This document shows positions 61,142 through 64,000 of a DNA stretch of 64,000 nucleotides, piece after piece (position 1 is the stretch's first letter; every line of letters begins with the position of its first letter). The DNA lies in contig OY282354.1 in the NCBI GenBank assembly GCA_958295485.1, positions 1,116,001 to 1,180,000 on the forward strand. Direction: 5' to 3'. Below the pieces are notes generated by a model. That model did not search any database and was not told the DNA's origin. It was given only the letters and a program-made list of their open reading frames with translations. A program made the translations under genes and the position numbers. Origin of the DNA: an uncultured Gammaproteobacteria bacterium. GTDB lineage: Bacteria; Pseudomonadota; Gammaproteobacteria; Eutrophobiales; Eutrophobiaceae.

Positions 61142-64000
61142 TTAACCATGAAGCCGTCTTTGTACTCGGTCATCAGTGTCATACCAGTCGGCGTCACGCT
61201 CGTAGCTTTGTGCAATATTCGAGAGCATACGGCCAACAAACGGCGTTTTATTTATTACTCTCTCAGCGAAATTACGATATTTGTCGGCAAGCTCGCGCTC
61301 TGGCGCCCCATTTGCCAACCGTTCTTGTACTCCCCTGGAATTGCGTAGTCCTATTTTCATACCAATGGAAACCTTTTCAGAGGCAATTTCCTCAAGCACC
61401 ATTCGCACTTCTTGCCTTGGCCATATGCCATCTGCGTCAATACCGGACTTGGATAGTATTTGTCCAATTATTTCATCTGCAATGTCTTTTCGTCCATGAT
61501 CTTTGGCTAAATTCCTGACTTCAATAATCCAATTCCGCAGTTGTTCTTTATCGATGGCGCCGTCCTTTTGACTACCTGGTATTGCATCTGCGTGGTCCAG
61601 CGCGCTATAAGCATTTCTTGCTGATTGTTGTCGATGTTCAGGGTCGGTTGGTAAATTCCATTCTTCCGGATCTTTGCCGTCGTCATCACGCCGAGAACAC
61701 ATAGCAAGCAATTGCATGAATAACAGTGGCGATTCAGCGATACTCCTTGAAAGATTAGGTATCCCATATTCAGAAATAGGGGTGAGAGCTTGTATGTAAA
61801 GATACTCAAGCCTTGATAACTCTGAGCGCTTGAGATCATGGCGATTGTTTAGAGACTTTAACGCTTGTTCAATTTCATAGTTTGCATTACGAGGATACCT
61901 ATCAGATTCAGATGTGTTCGCGGCGACATCACGTAATAACCGGACCAAAAGATCACTTTCGACCCGGTCAAATCTTAAACGCGCTATATCAAAAGCTGCG
62001 CGAGGGCGATTTGTCTGCATCAATTGGTTTAATGCGTAATTTAAATCTTCGGATAACTGATTATTCCAGTACGGATATACTGTCTTCCAGTATTCTTCCT
62101 GGATTTTTTCGTTTTGTGTTTGTAGAGTATTCCAGGTTGAACGCATAAAAGGAGCATTTATAAAAAGCCGAATAATCTTGTTAAAACTTTCATTGTCGTG
62201 CACAAATTGTTCTGTCAGGTTATCCAGCATTGTTTGCCTTTTATCATTGTCTAATTGATGCAGGATTCCGAAAAGACAACTATCAATTCGATGACTATGA
62301 TTCTGAATTGATAGGCATTTCACTACATAGCCTTGGATTTCTTCCTTATTCATAATATCTCGGGCCAAATGAAAACCGATGGAAGACCCGGCTTCTCCCT
62401 TGAGACATAGTTCAATAGCTCCTTTAGGACCGTATGTTTCGAGAACTTCTTTCAGAGCCGAAATCCTTTGTCTGGAAAGCCTTTCTTTTTGAGCTTCATA
62501 ATCCAAGTTGTCTTCTTCTAGTTCTTCTGGCGTGTATTCCACCCATTGTTTAGCAAATAACCAATTATGTTTAAGAATGATTTCCTTTGGTTCCAACAAA
62601 TCGTATATTTTTTTACCATTTGCATAATTAGCATAGCGTCGGGTCATTGTTCCTATGCGAACACGCTCGCGAAGTTTGAGGATATCCTCAGCGGATGGTG
62701 ATGAATCGAGCCAAATTTTAATTTGGTTCGTAATTAGTTCTTGTCCATTGTTATCCATACCAGATAGACAATCAATGAGGTCAGACAAGGTAGCCTGTGT
62801 ATAAGTTGGCCAGGAAAGAACCAACTCCTGGCACTTTTTTAGAAAATCAAAGCGTTCCCGGGGTGTTACTCCTTGGCCTGCACCGCTGGCGTCACTACGC
62901 CAACGCGGGCGATAGGTACCGGAAGTAGATCCCTGTTCTGGTTTCAATTCGCTCGTGCAAATAGTCCAGCCAACCTCCGGGTATTCTTGACACAAAAGTT
63001 CAAGCACATCACATCGTTGCCCAATTGCTGCGGTGGTATGAGGCATCCAACTCAAAAGAATATCTCTCAATGAATTTATTGGTTTTTCGGCCCAATTATC
63101 CTCAAGTTTATACGTGCATAGTTGTGCAAGTATTTTTATGACGCGGGATAGCCTTGAAGCATCCCACGCCAGTAATTCCAAAGCCCAAAGCATGCCAGTG
63201 CGTTCGCAACTGGAAAATATTCCTTCGCCAATAGATTCAAACAGTGATGCAAACGCGGGATTTTCTTGCATCAATTCAAACTCAACAATACCCAGGAATT
63301 CATTAGGAGCAGCTTCTGCGTACATTGGAAGATCATCCTGTTGAGATTGCCAGACTCGACTACTCTGACCCTTGAGGAGTTTTCCTACCAACCCGGCTAC
63401 AAGGCCTTCGATGTTAATGCTCAAGCGTTTGCCAAATAAGCTATCACCATGAATTGTCAAGATAATTAAGGTTTCACAAATACTTTTTCGGATAGCTTCG
63501 GAATGCTCACGCACTTCATCGTGGATGTTTGCCATCCAGCGTTCATCTTTATCAAGATCGAGCGCAGGGTTGTCCTCACTCAATACATCTTCTGCAACAA
63601 GGAAAAAATTATTCAGGTCTTTTTCCGTGACCTGAGCAGAGACCGCATGGAAACAGTCAAGTTTGGATACAACCCCACGAAATTTTCCCTCACTCCAGAT
63701 TGGCGCATCATTGATACTGACCAGTTCGGCAACGTTTCTTTCGATAATCTCGAAATCTATATTCGCTAGTTTTTTTAGAATTTCCTGGTCTGCTCCCTGA
63801 TCTGATTTCCATGCGCCCGCCAATACAAAAGGGATCATCATTCGTATTCTTTCATTAGTAGTTGCCCAAGCAGGTTTTTTAAAAGCAGGAATGGTCGCGA
63901 GTTGGCGTCGTAAAATTGTGGGGGATTTACCACTTCGGTTCGAATGAATTTCTCTTTCGGCATCATCGAAACCCATTTCAGTTAAAGCATCACGGAAATT
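61142..64000 (-). CDS. very large unidentified protein, N-terminus outside window
   Basis: At least 952 residues, open through the right edge (the ATG at 63976 is internal: coding sequence NFRDALTE continues upstream). Nearly all helical, with repeats of the kind seen in solenoid C-termini: e.g. LRDILLSWMPHTTAAIGQRCDVLELLCQEYPEVGW and PRWRSDASGAGQGVTPRERF. The visible start, NRSGKSPTILRRQLATIPAFKKPAW, resembles the segment behind a P-loop NTPase core in large defence-type proteins; I could not name the family. Base composition is clearly AT-richer than the metabolic genes, suggesting transfer. Ends 20 nt from a convergent frame. Confidence 0.7.
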   Translation of the reverse strand, partial: NFRDALTEMGFDDAEREIHSNRSGKSPTILRRQLATIPAFKKPAWATTNERIRMMIPFVLAGAWKSDQGADQEILKKLANIDFEIIERNVAELVSINDAPIWSEGKFRGVVSKLDCFHAVSAQVTEKDLNNFFLVAEDVLSEDNPALDLDKDERWMANIHDEVREHSEAIRKSICETLIILTIHGDSLFGKRLSINIEGLVAGLVGKLLKGQSSRVWQSQQDDLPMYAEAAPNEFLGIVEFELMQENPAFASLFESIGEGIFSSCERTGMLWALELLAWDASRLSRVIKILAQLCTYKLEDNWAEKPINSLRDILLSWMPHTTAAIGQRCDVLELLCQEYPEVGWTICTSELKPEQGSTSGTYRPRWRSDASGAGQGVTPRERFDFLKKCQELVLSWPTYTQATLSDLIDCLSGMDNNGQELITNQIKIWLDSSPSAEDILKLRERVRIGTMTRRYANYANGKKIYDLLEPKEIILKHNWLFAKQWVEYTPEELEEDNLDYEAQKERLSRQRISALKEVLETYGPKGAIELCLKGEAGSSIGFHLARDIMNKEEIQGYVVKCLSIQNHSHRIDSCLFGILHQLDNDKRQTMLDNLTEQFVHDNESFNKIIRLFINAPFMRSTWNTLQTQNEKIQEEYWKTVYPYWNNQLSEDLNYALNQLMQTNRPRAAFDIARLRFDRVESDLLVRLLRDVAANTSESDRYPRNANYEIEQALKSLNNRHDLKRSELSRLEYLYIQALTPISEYGIPNLSRSIAESPLLFMQLLAMCSRRDDDGKDPEEWNLPTDPEHRQQSARNAYSALDHADAIPGSQKDGAIDKEQLRNWIIEVRNLAKDHGRKDIADEIIGQILSKSGIDADGIWPRQEVRMVLEEIASEKVSIGMKIGLRNSRGVQERLANGAPERELADKYRNFAERVINKTPFVGRMLSNIAQSYERDADWYDTDDRVQRRLHG

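Overview
The window looks like a chromosomal stretch of a gammaproteobacterium or close relative. The best hints are a CmoB gene (wobble-uridine modification, mostly gammaproteobacterial), a classical trp attenuator in front of trpE, and a complete N-methylglutamate-type operon as found in methylamine-using proteobacteria. Base composition is GC-rich over the metabolic genes and visibly AT-richer in parts of the defence regions (brxHII, the middle of the methyltransferase gene, and everything right of about 61 kb). No rRNA, tRNA or CRISPR array was recognised; the species cannot be named from sequence alone.

Left part (1-10.6 kb): an Asp/Glu-racemase-family enzyme cut by the window edge, a thiolase followed by a gutted acyl-CoA ligase pseudogene, a two-component sodium:solute symporter (DUF4212 + SSS), trhO and cmoB side by side (both act on tRNA U34), a tiny translationally coupled pair of small proteins bracketed by direct repeats, a 1-Cys peroxiredoxin, a PPOX-fold flavoprotein, and trpE with its leader peptide, alternative hairpins, attenuator and promoter.

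10.7-17.4 kb (minus strand): a single apparent operon in the order substrate-binding lipoprotein, ABC ATPase, ABC permease, LLM flavin monooxygenase, enamidase-like amidohydrolase, GntR regulator, cupin. It reads as uptake and ring opening of an unknown nitrogen compound. 17.6-19.3 kb holds a second SSS transporter with a DUF3311 partner. 19.5-26.9 kb (plus strand) is a tightly overlapped catabolic operon: acyl-CoA ligase, alpha/beta hydrolase, LLM monooxygenase, SDR, amidase, enoyl-CoA hydratase, MaoC hydratase, ending in a TetR regulator.

27.6-43.0 kb is a BREX type 3-like phage-defence island: brxF, brxC, pglXI, brxHII, pglZ and a brxA-position gene. Two genes are inserted into it: an AlbA_2/HATPase regulator between brxC and pglXI, and an AbiU2-like HEPN protein between brxHII and pglZ. 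brxHII is bracketed by a second, decayed copy of the pglXI 3' end, which points to module swapping. Right of it lie a DUF4143 ATPase with a decayed second copy, an XRE remnant and a Uma2 nuclease-fold protein.

46.1-55.9 kb (minus strand) carries mgsABC-gmaS-mgdABCD, i.e. methylamine to gamma-glutamylmethylamide to N-methylglutamate to glutamate plus a C1 unit. 56.1-64 kb is a toxin-antitoxin and debris zone: HTH/nucleotidyltransferase pair, Phd/ParE pair, orphan ribbon-helix-helix antitoxin with intact operator, HEPN/MNT pair, a frameshifted antitoxin, transposase scraps, a MITE-like element, a lipoprotein, and the C-terminal 950 residues of a very large unidentified protein running off the right edge.
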